Assembly: GCA_037975125.1 (NCBI GenBank)
Contig: JAJQOW010000022.1
Location: 1,250,001-1,314,000 of the forward strand
Direction: 5' to 3'
Source: Latrodectus hesperus
Taxonomy: Eukaryota > Arthropoda > Arachnida > Araneae > Theridiidae
DNA: 64,000 nucleotides
Numbering within the stretch: the stretch's first letter is position 1; each line of letters begins with the position of its first letter. A program made the position numbers and the translations under genes. Below, piece after piece: positions 51,754 to 64,000 of the stretch. Below the pieces are notes generated by a model. The model had not been told where the DNA came from, made no database searches, and was given only the letters and a program-made list of their open reading frames with translations.

Positions 51754-52705
51754 ATATTATACATAGAAATTCGACACATCTTTGACTGACGCATTTCAAA
51801 CTTCCTCGTTTGATTTGAAATAATTTAATTTCCGTTTTATGATATTTTTCAAATCTGCAACACATTATTCATGAAAATTTTAACTTTAATATGTCAAAGT
51901 CATTGACAATTTAATTAAACTCGCTTATAAATTAACACTAAAATGAATTATGAGTGAAAACTATTTGAATGTTAGTTAAATTATAAAATATATATATACT
52001 TGCCCCAACTACCATAGTTGATTGCTTCTGCTATTAAATATGTCGAAGCAAGTATAACAATGGCTGACCAAATGTGTCCATATTTATCCTGTGTATATCT
52101 GAAAAAAAACATACATTTTTTCCATTATAAATATAAATGCCATAAATAAATTAAAAATTACTAACTTCCATTATTTGTACTTCTATTGAAAAAGATAAAC
52201 TAAAAAAATCTTTTTAAAAAAATATGAAGGTGGAAATTGCAGGTATTTTGAAGCATTGAAAAAGGAGATTCCTTAATTATATGTTTTTTATGTACCATTT
52301 TTATTTACAAAAATATCTGTAATTTCATAAAATAACCAATAGTGTCTGCTTTTGTTTTATTATTTTTGACATCACATGATGTGATGGTTCAAAATTTTTG
52401 CTTTATATTCACTTACTGTTTTCATAAAATAAGTCTTTGTTTTGCCTATAGAGTGAACATTTTCATGGAGAATATAGACCCTGTTCTTTTATTTGTCCAG
52501 AAAACACTCTACATCATTTCCAAAAAAAAAAGTATATGTAGAAAGCAAAAGTACAAGTTTAGCACTGACTATATTCAAATTTTTAACCTTCTACTCAGTA
52601 CAAATAGTATACGTATCACTAGTTCAAGGTGAATCCTGGCAATTATGCTTGACACTGCAGTTGAGAAGATAACCAAGGAAAAGGTCTGATGTAAATCATA
52701 TAAAT

Positions 52706-52975
52706 GGTGGCTTAGTGGCAGCGTTTCACGCTCCCATGACACAGGTCCGAGGTTCGATCCTCGGGCTGGGCAAGGTTGACCCACTTTCATCCATTCAGTG
52801 GGTCGATTAACTGAGTACCAAGCATGCTTGGGAACTAAACACTGGGAGTCTTACGTTTAGCTGACCACCTAACTGGAACATATGCTTCGCACCCCAGGGC
52901 CCTCGGTCATGAAAACAGTTATAAGCACTGTAGGCCTTGACCCACATGGGCTGTCGTGCCATTGAGTTTAGTTTT
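52706..52975 (+). mobile_element. SINE family G (tRNA-headed), full copy
   Basis: A perfect 14-bp duplication, taaatcatataaat (52692-52705 and 52976-52989). The head ggtggcttagtggcagcgtt has a B box gaggttcgatcctc. The body is unlike families A-D and ends in a T-rich rather than a CAA tail. Single copy in this window. Confidence 0.87.
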
Positions 52976-53316
52976 TAAATCATATAAATATCATTATATA
53001 ATAATTCTGTAAAGTTATTTTCTTCGGTAATTTAGTCATGTATCTCAAATAAGAAAGAATAGAAATTTTCAGCACTTCTTCGGCATGATAATTTATTACG
53101 GCGTCTCACAGAACTTGCAATTTATATTACTTGAAATTTTGTACCATTTGTAATCTTAACATTTAATTAAAAGCCATTCCCTGTTTCGACATAAAATGTT
53201 GGCGGAATTATATATTTATCAGCAACTAATAACGCTGACATTCTAAGAATGTTTTTAATCACAAATAATTTTCATTAAGCATGTTGCTTTGTCTTGATCA
53301 TTTTAACACCATATAA

Positions 53317-53586
53317 GCCGTCCAACTTGTCTAGTAGTCAATGTGCCTGACTGCGGATAGGGAGGTTCGAATCCCGGTTCGGGCATGGATGTACTTTCTC
53401 TCTCTATCCTGTCTTTGTCCTTTCCTTGTATGAATGGGTTGTGAATGGCTGACTACTCTATAAACGGGTCCCTATGGCATGTGTGTACTGAGGAAGTCGG
53501 ACTCCACACCAAAATAGGGTTCAGTTGGAAAAGTGGAGCAGCGCACCCCATATTGCCAGCCTGGCTGGCACACGACAACAACAACA
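53317..53586 (+). mobile_element. SINE family A, copy with a deletion before the B box
   Basis: Family A copy in which the tcctgg segment before the B box is missing, as in the copy at 14740. Body and acgacaacaacaac tail are intact. Confidence 0.88.
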
Positions 53587-54666
53587 TTTCTTTTTCAATA
53601 TATAAAGCATTAGCCACTTGAATAAATTCCTTTACCAAAATAATTTCGTCTTATGATACATTATTTTAGTTTCCTCAACATAATAGAATTCTGAGCAACA
53701 AATAGAATTCTGCTTCATCATTATGAACACGAATAATCTTCTTAAGCATGATTTTGTTAATAAAATTAATGTACTACACTTTTGTTGTCGAATTTTCGTT
53801 AGCACGTTTCTCTCCACATTTCCTAAATAACTACTTGTCTCTGTCTAGCTGCGGAAATCAAAGATACATCTTTAAATAGCAATATCCGTGTAATTCAATA
53901 AACAGACCAAAGGAGCAATGAGGCACGTAGTTCTGAAGCAGAAGACATTAACAATCACTTCCTGCCCATGAAATGGTCCAGAGGAAAGAGAAAATGCGTT
54001 TCCCGCAGCTGAATTTATTTGTAATTTGGGCAACATATTTATCTGGCAAGTTAACATCTGCGTTTTACACATGGTTTCAACGTAAATTGTATTTTGTTTT
54101 ATCACAGATAATATGCTGTAACATAAAGTAATTAAATATGCTGCATCGCTTTCATTCCCAGCTCTAATAAATTTAATTACTTTCTCCCTTTTTGATAAAG
54201 ATTGCATTTACCAAATATTTACTTTTGATTGTGTTTCACTTCGACGAAATATAGTAAACATTTTACTTGATATTTATTAAGCTAAAAATATAACTGTATA
54301 AAAGCTGAAAAAACAATTTGTTTTTATAATAGAAAAGTATTTTACATTCTTTGAGAGAATATATACAGGGTAGCCAAAGTAAAAGAGACCCTATGTCTTT
54401 TCACTTAGTAAAACACTCTCTTTTCAATATGTACTTTACTTTAAAACTTGTACTTTGTACTTTAAAATATAATTTCTGAATTTTTGTTTGAATTTTTTGT
54501 ATGGTTTGTTTTGTAGGTGCTCAAAATGAAAGACTTTTTCAGAATTTTAAACGAAAAGAGATATTACTTAATAATTCTAAAAAATTAATTTCAAATATTT
54601 TTTTAATTTCAGTCGCCTATTTAATTATATTCATGGAACGTACAAGGGTTAATTAACAATACCATT

Positions 54667-54740
54667 AATTATGGTTCAGTTGGAATAGTGGAGCAGCACA
54701 CCCCATATTGTCAGCCTAGCTGGCACACGACAACAACAAC
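54667..54740 (+). mobile_element. SINE family A, strongly 5'-truncated
   Basis: Only the last 74 bp (from aattatggttcagttggaa through the CAA tail) are present. They are bracketed by aacaataccatt (54655-54666) and aacaatacaatt (54741-54752), a 12-bp duplication with one change. Confidence 0.88.
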
Positions 54741-57166
54741 AACAATACAATTATAAAAGTGAATAAATTAATCTAAATGTATTATATTTTCCTTTGCAGT
54801 TTTTTTTTTAAATTTGCTCCGGTTATATGTGAAAATATTATTTTCTTGTTTTTTTAAATAAACTTTTTTAATATCGTATACCCAATGAACCAATTCGTAA
54901 TTAATTATAATTACCAGTTTTTAATACGAAATCAAGAAGTGAGTTGGCAACAAATTTGATATCAAATATAAAATTCTCGATTAAAATTGTTTGTCCTCTT
55001 TGCTTAAGTATACTATACATTTTTCTGCATGTAAAGCATAAATATATTATTGATTCAGATAGTGATAAAGATAAAATTTGGCAACAAAGATAAAAAACGG
55101 AGGAAATATTTAAATAAAAAATAAGGAAAGAGAGTTAATACAGAATTCTTACTCAGGAAAGTTTATTATAAATTTTATTATTCATTTTATTTAATGTTTC
55201 TCTACAAATGTCCAGATATTTGGAAAAAATTTAACTCAAGAAATATATTTAGAATCTAATTTAAATTTAAATTTGCTAAGTGTTCCGAATTATTTCTTAA
55301 TGTTAACAACTAAAGAAAACGTAAGTTTCTAAATTACTGTACAACTATAAGCACGTAATAATATATACGCGGCAATAAAACCGAGAAGGATTTATTAGGA
55401 TACATCTTAAAAATGAAAATTTTTAGGAAAAAAGGGAAGTATCTCATTTTTATCTATAGCAAATATAAAAATATTTGAAACTTTATAAATTTAAAATAGT
55501 CATACACAAATATGCAATATAAATTAATATTTGTTTCTTATATTTTTATATAAGAAACAAATAAAAAAACAAATATGCAACAAAATAAAAAAAAGTTTTT
55601 ATTTCAAAGTATCCATTAGAGAATGTGTTATTCACCACAAAACACTATACATTAATATCAAAAATCCACATGATAATAAGGATTAAGTGATATTTTATAT
55701 TAAAGAGTCCGTGAAAAGTAAATGCAATTAAAATTAAATAACTATTTAAAACATTTGCAAACCTAAAAGTTATAATTTTATAGAATAATATGTGTATCTA
55801 AATTAAGTTTTTGTGCTCTATAGCAATAAAAAATTCTTATAATTTCAGAAATTTTGTATATTCTCTATTTCCCTATATTCTCTCACTTTTTGAGAATTAA
55901 TCTCTGATTTAGTGATATAAAACGTAGCTTAATTATCAATAGTAAACACACTATTTAGGTTCTTTGAATTTTATTATTTGTAATTTTATTGTATCTGTCA
56001 ATTAAGTACCTGAAAATGAATAGCCCTATTGATTCCTTTTGAAATGAGATGTAAGCATTCGATTATGAGGCAAATGCTTATAATTCATGTGGTTGCAAGG
56101 CAAAATGCACGAATTTTAAACATTTGCCTCATAACCATATTTATCAAAAACCTATCGTAACTACAAATTGGAATAAAATATGCTAGAGAGCCAATTCTCG
56201 CATTTATAAAATGAATCGATATAGAGCGTGGTTTATTAATAAGCTTCCAGAATGTTGCCTCCAGGCTGTGTACGGCATCTGCTATTCTTAATGCATAAAT
56301 AACCATCCTCTTTCCTTAAGAGATGCTTGTGCAATAATTGGCTATTCAGTATGCATCGCCAAGATCGCCAAGAAAGCCTGAGACTCGTTAAAAAGTTAGA
56401 AAGGGGATATACACAGAGGAGAAACTTCCATCGCCATCGATATAAACTTTTCTTAAAAGGAAACTCGCTTTTTTCTCCCTTTTAGTCCATCTATTTAATG
56501 ATCTAAAGTTAAATTTTTTTTGTTTTGCTCTTTTATTCAATAATAAAGTTATATCGAAATATATTCTATATTTTCATATATTTTACGTAACATCGAATAT
56601 AGCTTCACTAGAAAGGTATTAAGAGTTAACAATCACACATTTTTTATTTGATTTAATATAAATTTTTGGTACTCAGTCATCAAAGTATAAAACTGTATTT
56701 CTTTTAGATGAAATTAATATTTTTATTTTGGTTGATCTAAACGTAAAAGATGAGATTATAAATGTTTTTAAACCTATTATAAATTTGTAATATATGATTC
56801 TCGTCAATGACTCAAATTATTAATATTTCTATTTATTATGTAAAATATCATTTGGCTGAAATGTGATAAAACTTCTAAGAATATAAAATAGTCTAATTTG
56901 AGGTGGAATGACACTAAAATACCCTTGAATCTGATTTGTAGGTATTTCGCGATATGTAATCAAAATTAGCTTGATCACTTAATTTGTTAAGTTTTTAATT
57001 AGAATTTGATCTTTTGATCATGTCAAATGGGGAATGAATATACAAAATTTTTACATATAACAAATAAAATATATTAAATTGAGGAAAATAAAATTTACAA
57101 TAAAATGTTAAGTTAACCTTTGATCTTGTGAAATTTATGCTCATTATGACATTTTTGTGAAATTTA

Positions 57167-57535
57167 GGGCCTTGGTAGCCCAGTGGTTAGATTATTGGCC
57201 TTCCATCCAAAAGTGCTGGCTTTGATTCCCAATGCCCACAATGACCTACCGAGTACAAGCAATATACTTGCTCGTTAAATTTGTGGAATCAAAAGTCCTG
57301 GTGTCGGTCTTTAAGGTGTTATTATTGGTGTAATGGTCTGGAGAAAATCCCACCCCTCTAGATCAAAATTAACGGAGTGGATCCTTTGGTGGTGCCATCT
57401 ATCGGGAGAGTTTAGAACAAAGTCGTACTTTCACCTTCATGGTGCTCTGGTTTAACGAAAGACGCACCCTACTGACTTAAATTTGCATAGCCAACGACAT
57501 AGCAAGCTTTGCTTGTCCAAGTGTTATATGTAACA
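57167..57535 (+). mobile_element. SINE family C, full but diverged copy
   Basis: Head gggccttggtagcccagtgg with a damaged B box (gctttgattccc), full body and a short taacaacac tail. No duplication recognised. Confidence 0.87.
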
Positions 57536-58453
57536 ACACCTTTATCTTCTTAAATATTATTAAGAAATTTTGATTAAAGGAAAGAAGATTTCACCTTTTT
57601 TAAATTAGTATCTCCTGCGTTTTAAGGTGACAACAACAAAATTAATATAAGTTCAATTCGTTAAATATGTTTATAAATTCAATTTAGTCTTAAATTTTAA
57701 TCCTGTTTTAATTAGTTCGCCGTAACTCTTCTTGTGTAAAAACTGTCAAAACTATCATGTACTAAAATATGATATAGTAAAAAATATTCGTTACATAGCA
57801 TTTTAGATCAGAATGACTGGTGAAAATGAATTTTATTGCCATTTTATCTGAAAAAAATTATTGACTTTACATTTTTAATGTAATGCTAATTGAGTTGTAT
57901 GCATTGTGAAAAAATTATTATATCCACTTCTCTAAAGAAATATTTCATTGCAGTAAAAAAATTTTGGAATTTTATTTATTTTTTTTTTTTGTAGTCTTAA
58001 ATGAATTAAAAAAATTCTTGCCAAAAAAAACTTTTCCGAATGGAACCTAAACAATAATTGAATATAAATAAAAAGAAACAAGACTTTCTTCAGAACTTCA
58101 GAAAGATTTTGTTCTGAGATTTTCTTTTCAATGAGACTTCATTTTATTTTAAATTTTGAGAATGAGCATCTTTAAATAAACCAGTATAGTGACTAAATTC
58201 GAAATTTACATTACATTTTTACAAATAATATAGGCATATTTGAAAATTAATGAATAATTGGTTAATATTTAACTAGCAAAATGAATATAGTAGATCATAT
58301 TTTTCTCATATATATTCAAATTTAGAGGCAAAATTTTATTAGCAGAGTGGTAAAGCTAATAAGGAATAAATTTGCTAAATATTTTATATCTATATATGTA
58401 TATTACATCGATATATATTCAAACTGGATAAAGGAAACTAACTTTTTTTAAAG

Positions 58454-58519
58454 GAACTTTTGCTATATTTCATAATGAAGGAACTTGTTTTCCTTCATTA
58501 TGAATTATAGCAAAAGTTC
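58454..58519. other. Hairpin with 30-bp arms and 6-nt loop
   Basis: Arms at 58454-58483 and 58490-58519 are reverse complements at 29 of 30 positions. It has no repeat-family signature. Confidence 0.8.
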
Positions 58520-58990
58520 AATATTATTAAATTGATTTTTTTTCAGCGCCCTATCCTTCATAATTTTACAATTTTCTGACGTTAGATTTTTGAAGAATAT
58601 ACATGAAGGTATATAAATTCAGATTTCCTTTTCAGTCGTTTAAAAAAACATTCTCTGAACAAAATAAATAGGTTTAAAAATATTTTATTGCCCTCGTAAA
58701 TGTTGAATGAAATTGCTTTGTTTCATAGTTTTGTAAGAAAATTGGCGTTGTGGTAGCTTAGTACATCAAAATTTTTAAATCTACTTATCAGCTGTAAAGA
58801 CAATAACCGAACTAGGATTTGTTTTAAATATATGTTCTTATTTTTTAACTGAAGAATCATAATTGTGCTTGTTGACTCTTTTATGAACGACACTTCACAT
58901 AATGACCTTTCATATGAAGTTACGATGCTATATAATCATTTATTTTTAAGACATTTCATATACTTACATACACACACGTGTGTATATATA

Positions 58991-60273
58991 TTGGGTTGGC
59001 AACTAAGTAATTGCGGATTTTACTCATAGATAGCTTCAGTTGAATTTTTAGTTTGCAGACGTAGTACAAATGTAAAACAATTTTCGTTATTTGATAGTTG
59101 GCAATTCAGCTGTCAATCAGTAAAAAAGTTTTTTGATCGGTTGCGTAGTTTTCGTTTGGCGTTGGTTGAAAAATCGAAAATCAAAAGGAATATTTTCGTC
59201 ATATTTTGCTTTTTTATTTCCGCAAAGGGAAAAACACATCACAAGCTCATAAAAAGTTATGTGCTGTTTATGGTGACGAAGCCTTAAAAGAACGGCAGTG
59301 TCAAAATTGGTTTGCCAAATTTCGTTCTGGTAATTTTTTACTCAAAGATGAAAAACGCACCGGTCGTCCAGTTGAAGTTGATGACGACCTAATCAAAGAA
59401 ATAATCGATTCAGATCGTCACAGTAGAACACGTGAGATTGCAGAGAAGCTTCATGTATCACATACATGCATTGAAAATCACTTGAAACACTTTGGCTGTG
59501 TTCAAAATTTCGATATATGGGTTCCTCACGAACTGAAAGAAACGCATTTAACGCAACGCATTAACAGCTGCGATTTGCTAAAGAAATGTAATGAAAATGA
59601 TCCATTTTTAAAACGACTGATAACTGGCGATAAAAAATGGGTTGTTTACAATGATATCAAGCGGAAAAGATCGTGGAGCAGGCCAGATGAAATAACTCAA
59701 ACAACATCAAAAGGTGATATTCATCAAAAGAAAGTTTTGTTATCAGTTTGGTGGGATTACAAAAGAATCGTCTACTTTGAACTCTTACCACCGAACCGAA
59801 CGATCAATTCTGATGTCTACATTGAACAACTAACGAAATTAAACAATGCAGTGGAAGAAAAGCGGCCGAAATTGACAAATCGAAAAGGTGTTGTATCCCA
59901 TCATGACAATGCAAGGCCACACACATCTTTGGTCACTCAGCAAAAATTATTGGAGCTTGGTTGGGATGTTTTTCCACATCCACTATATAGGCCTGACCTT
60001 GCACCATCTGATTACTTTTTGTTTCGATCTTTACAAAACTCCTTGAATGGTAAAAATTTCAATAATAATGATCATGTCACATCGTACCTGATTCAGTTTT
60101 TTTGCTAATAAAAACCAGAAGTTTTATGAACGTGGGATTATGATGCTGCCTGAAAGATGGCAAAAGGTCATTGATCAAAATGGGCAATACATTACAGAAT
60201 AAAGTTATTTAGTTGCATGAAAAAATTGTCTTTGATTTTTCTAAAGAAAATCCGCAATTAATTAGTTGCCAAC

Positions 60274-60277
<4 letters not shown>
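58991..60277 (+). mobile_element. Near-intact mariner transposon, 1,287 bp
   Basis: Terminal repeats ttgggttggcaactaagtaa (left) and the matching complement (right end 60277) are flanked by TA duplications (58989-58990 and 60278-60279). Length and layout match classical DD34D mariners of about 1.3 kb. The right flank continues into a (TA)n tract. The ends resemble those of the cecropia/Hsmar1-like group from memory of the family; this was not tested by alignment. Confidence 0.95.
59173..60202 (+). pseudogene. Mariner transposase, single late frameshift and lost start codon
   Basis: The reading frame is open from 59173 to 60108 and covers nearly the whole mariner transposase. It has the N-terminal F-R-H-I-L-L-F-Y-F-R-K-G-K helix, R-Q-C-Q-N-W-F-A-K-F, then T-G-D-K-K-W (first Asp), H-H-D-N-A-R-P-H (second) and L-A-P-S-D-Y-F (third), spaced DD34D. 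At the place of the expected start Met the codon is atc (59173-59175). Near 60100 a run of seven T shifts the frame. The remaining C-terminus (R-G-I-M-M-L-P-E-R-W and Q-Y-I-T-E) continues in the next frame to the stop at 60200-60202. Total length would be about 340 residues, the family norm. The element is decayed at only these two obvious points, so it is among the younger insertions here. Confidence 0.92.

Positions 60278-60368
<91 letters not shown>
60278..60368. repeat. (TA)n microsatellite, 91 bp
   Basis: The TA run starts at the right-hand TA duplication of the mariner at 58991, so the element apparently inserted at the edge of the run or the run grew from it. Confidence 0.96.
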
Positions 60369-60371
<3 letters not shown>

Positions 60372-62294
60372 CAACTGGACTTAAAATGTTATATTTCAAC
60401 ATAAAAAAGGAATACAAATAATATTTGTATCAATTTATCCAAGTCAGAAAATTATGAATTGTAATCCTAATTTAAGATCTCTTTTAAGTACTGATGTAAA
60501 TTACAGTAAAATAAGAGCAAACGGTATGTAGATAAAACTTCATAAATATGTACTTATGATTTTATTCAAATGAACTTGATGGTAAAAGAAAACAAAAACT
60601 CTTTTTTGAAAAAAATTAACTCATCTATTTCCTTATGCTCTCTAAAAAAATTAATATGAATAGTTTCTATTAGAGTTGGAATGCTTTGCAAGTGGATATA
60701 AGAACTTAATATGAATGCATAAATTTGTGTTGTGCGCAGTGTTCAGCGCATATTAAACATTTAATACACCAATAGAAATGAAGCTCTCCGAAATTATTTG
60801 AAATCTCATAAGAGCGATAAATTTGAGTTAGTACTGCTCTTAGATTCTAATGAATTTTAGACCAACGGAACAATAAGTGTATTATTTTGTTAGTGCTAAT
60901 TTGTATCTGCTTATTTTCAATCAATTGTAATTAAAAGGGACGTGTTAATTGACACAGAAAGTATGTCTAAAACAAGTATGAGAAAAACCGCAATAAATCA
61001 TTCTTACCATTTTTTTTTTGTCGAACCTAAGTGTGTAGAATTATTTCTTTCTTCGAAATGTAATTAATCACCCGAAAGCCTCGAAGAACAATTTACGAAA
61101 AGTGTTGCCATATTCTGAGAACTAAGTGATCTTTTAGTTTTAATATAAATTACTTCAGAATAATTTAGCTAATGTATACTCTCTGGTCAAAACTTTGAGG
61201 AAGAAAAAAATGAAAAACTTACTAATTACTCCAGATGGAATATTTCTTCAAAAGCATAAATTCAGATGTTTTATTTTTGTTAATATCTAATGCCACTTGT
61301 AATCGTTTACTTAAACAAGAAACATTATTCTCGCTAAGTTACGAAAATACATGCAGCAGTTTTAAGTGCCTTTAAAACAAGGTATAATTTGCCATTTAAA
61401 ATGAAATCGTGTAGCTCTATTAAAAATTCGCGTTTCATTTAGCAAACATTAAATAACACTGTAACTACTTTTGTAGCATTAGAAAGAAAAGTATGCTACT
61501 AGTTTTTTATTTGTTGAAATTTGGCTTTTCTCCAGAAAAGTCATATTCTTGAGAATTGCCTTAAAACTTATCGGGGATGATTTTACTCTCAAAAAAACAT
61601 CTTTTGTAACAACTCGACTTTAACTATTTTTCCATTGATTACTATTATTGATTTGTAATTTATCTGGATTGTTTGATGATGTGTATAAAATTTATTAGAA
61701 CATCATAAGATTTCGAAGACAATACTGATAATTAGAAAAATGTAAAAGCAATTACAAAGATGTTTTTTGGTTTAATGAACAAAAGTGATATTTTGTTTAA
61801 AATAAATGATTTTATATTATTTTCCTGTTTGAATAATGTATTTTTAATAGAGCAAATATTGATTGAATTCCTTTTTGAACAAAGATTGTTTGAAAGTTTT
61901 CCAAAAATTTGCATTACATTTTGTAATTTATACAAACTGTAAGCAAAAAATATTTTATCAGTGTAGCTATGTTCCTGTTAAAGCTCTTTTTTTTTCGAAA
62001 TTAATAGATTTCAAGCAAAAGAATTTCAACAAGTATTTCTCAAAAAGAAGATGATAGAATTTCAATTAAAAATTTTGTTTTCGGCCTAGAAATAATCGCA
62101 ATGACTATAACAATGTATAGATATGTGTGAAGAACTATAAATATATCAGCTTTGACGACAAAATACATCCTAAAGACAATTGAGAACAACTGTTAACTTA
62201 AATCTTGTTCACTAACTTACTGCCCAATTATATTTTGGTTACAATAAAGTTTAGCAGATACTATTAAAAAAAAAGACCGCAGAAAGGAAAATGA

Positions 62295-62551
62295 GGCACA
62301 GGTGCCGTATAATCCATGCGCCAAATTCTGAGATTGGCGATTTTTTGGCGGGTTTTCCTATGTATCTGGCAATTTTGTTTTTTTTACGTGATACATATGG
62401 AGACCTATAAGAATTATGCAGAAAATTCTATTTTGGTAACCCTAGTATTTACGTCATCGCGCTAGTCACGATACGTCATCTTGGCAACATTTCTTCATCG
62501 CCAAAAAAAATTCAGAATTTGGGATCATGAATTATACATGGCACCTGTGCC
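62295..62551 (+). mobile_element. MITE-like element, copy 2
   Basis: A 257-bp element starting ggcacaggtgccgtataatc and ending with gcacctgtgcc, the inverted counterpart. It has the same interior as the copy at 14350. No clear target duplication was made out. It has no ORF, so it depends on an autonomous relative not present here. Confidence 0.82.
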
Positions 62552-63467
62552 ACAGAAAATTAGCAGTCTGAACTACAATTGACTGAAATTGTTTGAAAGA
62601 CAGAAATATATGCGCGTTTATTTCTGTCAGAAAGTTTTCCAGATTATAGAATATTGACATGCTTATAAGATCTAGAAAATGAAAAAAAAAACTAACGAAA
62701 GAAATCAAAAGATATTGCAGAAAAGAATTCGAGAATTTGGTTCTGAAATCTAGTCAATTTTTGGATTAATAAGTTTAAACCGAAACAGACTTTTCATACA
62801 TACAATATCAAATTGAAAGGCAAATGATTATAAATAAGAAGAAATGTCCTGCATTACTTTCAATACAATTCTCATGAAACAGCTATTCCTAAATGATTAA
62901 TGATTTTTGAAAATTCATCTCTATTATAAAGAATCTGTTCAATTTGCTCTTGTGAACTCAGTGAGCAATTCAAATTAGTTTTCGTATTACGTGTATTTCC
63001 ATTGGTCAGAGTCTAATCACAACATTAGTGTACAAATAGCTTCCTAATGGTAAATAAATGATAAAATTTTGATTTCATTTCGACTTCTTATTATCTTTAA
63101 GAGCTCTCTTTTTAAATTTAAAAATAATGGTGAATTATATATATAAATTTTCTTAAGCCTAAATTTAAACTAAAATTTGAATAAAGTTAATTTAATACTC
63201 TATTTTATTATGCTCTCTTGTTTTCTTAGTACAACTCACAAATTGTACGAAAAAAGGTAACCATTTTTAGGGATAAATAATACTTCATTAATTTATCATA
63301 AAATGATTTAATAAGGCTTTAAACTTTGTGTGCGCTTAAACAGCAAAGAAACATTAAATGCTGACTGGCATCGTGCTTCTAGCTATTATAAATATAGAAT
63401 GCTTTTCAAATAAAAGAATTTTCCCAAAACAATCAACAGTTAATTGTATACCTTTAAAACAGTTCAA

Positions 63468-63722
63468 GCACAGGTGCCGTATAATCCACGGTTTTTTGAA
63501 TTTTTTTTTTTTTTGGCGATGAAGAAATGTTGCCAAGATGACTTATTGACGTGGGTAATGACGTAAATACTAGGGTTGCCAAAATAGAATTTACTCCATA
63601 ATTTTTATAGCTCTGCATCTCTATGACGTAATAAAAACCAGGTTGCCAGATACATAAGAAAATCCGCCAAAAAAATCGCCAAACTCAGAATTTGGCATTC
63701 TGGATTATACGGCACCTGTGCC
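63468..63722 (-). mobile_element. MITE-like element, copy 3, inverted
   Basis: A 255-bp element with ends gcacaggtgccgtataatcc and ggattatacggcacctgtgc. Its interior is the reverse complement of the copies at 14350 and 62295. It lies 0.9 kb from copy 2, so the two form an inverted pair. Confidence 0.82.
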
Positions 63723-64000
63723 GCAGTGCAAAATATCTATGTGATAAAAAGGAAATATATATTAAATTATACGAATAAATAGTTTAAAATGTATTATTAG
63801 GAGACTTTAATAATGCATTACTAGTTTATAATAATATATTTTGTGGATTTAATAATTTTTTTATATTTTTCCTTAAAATCATATGGAATATTATTAAAAG
63901 AAAATTTTTATTCACAATTTGTATTGCATACAACTATTTCTATTTAATTTTGAATCTATCATTTTACTGTCGTGCATATTATATTAGGAAGTCTATGCTT

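Larger units (their letters stand above)
49958..64000 (+). other. Partial intron downstream of the FN3 exon, at least 14 kb
   Basis: The donor at 49958 has no acceptor I can identify before the window ends, so the transmembrane and tail exons probably lie further downstream. Transposons and SINEs in the interval are listed separately. I recognise nothing in 50870-51440, 51770-52690, 52990-53310, 53600-54650, 54760-57160, 57540-58450, 58520-58980, 60370-62290, 62560-63465 and 63730-64000. These are AT-rich with no ORF of recognisable origin. Confidence 0.65.

Noticed and set aside
54361..54420. Another transposon end starting tacagggtagcc
   Set aside because: It resembles the cagggtgatc terminal repeats only over a few bases, and no inverted partner was found nearby.

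Overview
The window is AT-rich metazoan nuclear DNA. It holds five exons of one large-intron gene on the + strand, set in introns packed with short retroposons, DNA-transposon remnants and satellites. The exons encode cell-adhesion modules. There is no compact operon-like organisation. Long (TA)n tracts, DD34D mariners, DUF4817/DDE_3-type transposon remnants and tRNA-headed SINEs point to an arthropod. A spider, probably an orb-weaver relative, is my best guess, but that is inference and not proven by the sequence.

Host gene: exons at 18376-18619, 29561-29872, 33825-34103, 44301-44609 and 49670-49957 join in frame. They give about 477 codons: the C-terminal part of one Ig domain, three Ig modules and one fibronectin type III (FN3) module. 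The order, the serine/asparagine-rich first Ig and an FN3 with a Trp-x-Pro-Gly start and an Arg-Tyr core match the nephrin / Sticks-and-stones / Hibris (SYG-2) family of cell-recognition receptors. Internal introns are all phase 1, so the Ig and FN3 exons are symmetric modules. The first exon starts at phase 0 inside its Ig domain. The signal peptide, N-terminal Ig domains, transmembrane segment and cytoplasmic tail are not seen and should lie outside the window.

Layout: 1-18375 is the upstream intron, with many SINEs, a 169-bp satellite and a Tc1 remnant carrying two nested retroposons. 18620-29560 is the second intron, with an internally deleted transposon at 20273, a 55-bp minisatellite at 24241, and a truncated mariner at 28869. 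29873-33824 has few repeats apart from a foldback element. 34104-44300 has SINEs, a 225-bp tandem repeat and a mariner. 44610-49669 has a GC-rich insertion with perfect flanking direct repeats. 49958-64000 has a sister copy of the 20273 element, more SINEs, a nearly intact mariner at 58991 and two MITEs.

The most notable structure is a network of tRNA-headed SINEs that share bodies and tails in different combinations. More than ten copies have target-site duplications readable directly from the sequence. Two dispersed elements (20273 and 50046) share one deletion junction joining the ends of a transposase gene. One Ig domain of the host gene lacks its B-strand cysteine. I did not find a novel gene system beyond these.
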